64,000 bases of DNA from Roseibium polysiphoniae. Lineage in GTDB: Bacteria; Pseudomonadota; Alphaproteobacteria; Rhizobiales; Stappiaceae. This document shows positions 63,279 to 64,000 of this stretch, piece by piece. The stretch spans positions 124,001 through 188,000 of the forward strand of contig NZ_JACYXJ010000004.1 of NCBI RefSeq assembly GCF_014842925.1, given 5' to 3'. Every line of letters begins with the position of its first letter. The stretch's first letter is position 1. The position numbers and the translations under genes were made by a program. The notes beneath the pieces were generated by a model. It searched no databases. It was not told the origin of the DNA and saw nothing but the letters and a program-made list of their open reading frames with translations.

Positions 63279-64000
63279 ATGGAGGCCGACTTGGCCGTCG
63301 ACGACCGATCAGGACAGTCAGACACAGGGCTTTCTCGGCTTTGGCGCAGCGATATTCGACCGACGCTGGCGCTTGGCTTGCCTCTTGCCGGTGCACAGAT
63401 CGCGCAGATGGCGATCAACACGACGGATGTCTTGATGATCGGCCGTCTGGGGGCGGAAGAACTCGCCGCATCGGTGCTGGCTTTCAATATGTGGATGCTG
63501 CTCTGGTTCTTCGGCATGGGCATCATTCAGGCTGTCATTCCCCTTGGCGCTCAGGCGCGTGGTCGCCGTGCGGCCCGTGACCTGCGCCGGACAGTCAGAA
63601 TGGGTGTGTGGGTGGCCGTGCTCTATTGCCTCCCTGCCTGGTGCATCACGTTTTTCGCGGAAGAAATTCTCGTGGCTCTCGGTCAGGATCCGGATATTGC
63701 CGAGATCGCCGGAGGCTATATGGATGCGCTGCAGTGGTCTCTGCTGCCAGCGTTGGTCATCATGGCTATCCGCGGATTTTTGACCGTTATGGAGCGCTCG
63801 CAGATTGTTCTCTACGCGACGCTTGCGGGACTCGTTGTGAATGCTGCGCTGGATTATGTGCTTATCTTCGGAGAGTTCGGTTTTCCGCGACTGGAGCTGG
63901 TTGGGGCAGGGATTGCCTCTGTCTTTACCTCGGCTGCCACCACGGCGATCCTGCTGATCTACACGAGCCGGCAGCGCCAATTGAAACGATATGCGGTCCT
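63279..64000 (+). CDS. MATE family multidrug efflux transporter (partial, cut by window end)
   Basis: The first 240 residues of a NorM-like sodium- or proton-coupled exporter. After a polar start (MEADLAVDDRSGQSD) come the family segments LALGLPLAGAQIAQMAINTT, DVLMIGRLGAEELAASVLAF and the matching second block FGMGIIQAVIPLGAQARGRR, then further membrane spans to TTAILLIYTSRQRQLKRY, where the window ends. About half of a normal 450-aa MATE protein is present. The frame is open to the last base; the true end lies outside. The ATG has GGAGG just inside the coding region, not upstream, so the start is provisional. Confidence 0.88.
   Translation, partial: MEADLAVDDRSGQSDTGLSRLWRSDIRPTLALGLPLAGAQIAQMAINTTDVLMIGRLGAEELAASVLAFNMWMLLWFFGMGIIQAVIPLGAQARGRRAARDLRRTVRMGVWVAVLYCLPAWCITFFAEEILVALGQDPDIAEIAGGYMDALQWSLLPALVIMAIRGFLTVMERSQIVLYATLAGLVVNAALDYVLIFGEFGFPRLELVGAGIASVFTSAATTAILLIYTSRQRQLKRYAV

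Overview
The window is about 64 kb of chromosome from an alphaproteobacterium, most likely of the order Hyphomicrobiales (Rhizobiales), and possibly a marine Stappiaceae-type bacterium such as Roseibium/Labrenzia; the family placement is inference. Pointers are CpdR, GapR, the short alphaproteobacterial L36, a COX4_pro_2-type oxidase subunit IV, a possible Irr box at hemH, a ROSE-like leader on an hsp20 gene and a candidate suhB/alpha-r8 small RNA. I see no rRNA genes, CRISPR arrays, prophage or insertion sequences. Gene density is high and genes are often coupled by 4-nt ATGA or TTGA overlaps.

Left end (1-18,600) is transport. A complete TRAP system (TakP/DctP-like binding protein, an enlarged DctQ, and a DctM with a 335-residue coiled-coil-like tail) is followed by a second dctQM pair without its own binding protein. 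A hybrid histidine kinase and an OmpR-type regulator are encoded on the minus strand. Divergent from them is an operon with a long-chain acyl-CoA synthetase, a complete LIV-type ABC transporter (ATPases, permeases, binding protein) and a phenylacetate-CoA-ligase-like protein. Together these suggest sensing, uptake and CoA activation of an organic acid.

The middle-left (18,600-35,000) is mostly core functions: hemH, an SPFH/NfeD pair, PomAB-like motor genes, kdsD, an outer-membrane beta-barrel, a lytic transglycosylase, a DUF459 protein whose SGNH catalytic residues appear lost, and gltDB.

The most interesting segment is 35,492-38,166. It holds a compact four-gene operon: a 99-aa secreted four-cysteine DUF2282 precursor, a DUF692 multinuclear iron oxidase (MNIO), a DUF2063 partner and a DoxX membrane protein. 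This matches the bufferin (buf/gig) type of ribosomally made, cysteine-modified copper-binding peptide. A perfect 11-bp stem-loop separates precursor from enzyme. Next come a threonine aldolase, hsp20 with its leader, and a secreted His/Gly-rich PepSY-like protein.

From 40,500 to 51,600 lie hydrolases, a HisN-type phosphatase followed by the candidate small RNA, two separate N-formylglutamate amidohydrolase-family genes, cpdR, tRNA-Val(GAC), rpmJ, gapR, glycerate kinase and pyruvate kinase. From 51,600 to the right end are a DUF882 peptidase, an NtrC-type regulator, pepF, a DUF3445 haem oxygenase-family gene, an ABC1/UbiB kinase, a small oxidase subunit, a pseudouridine synthase, a quinone reductase-like flavoprotein, a TPR lipoprotein, rpsU, and the start of a MATE efflux pump cut off by the window edge.
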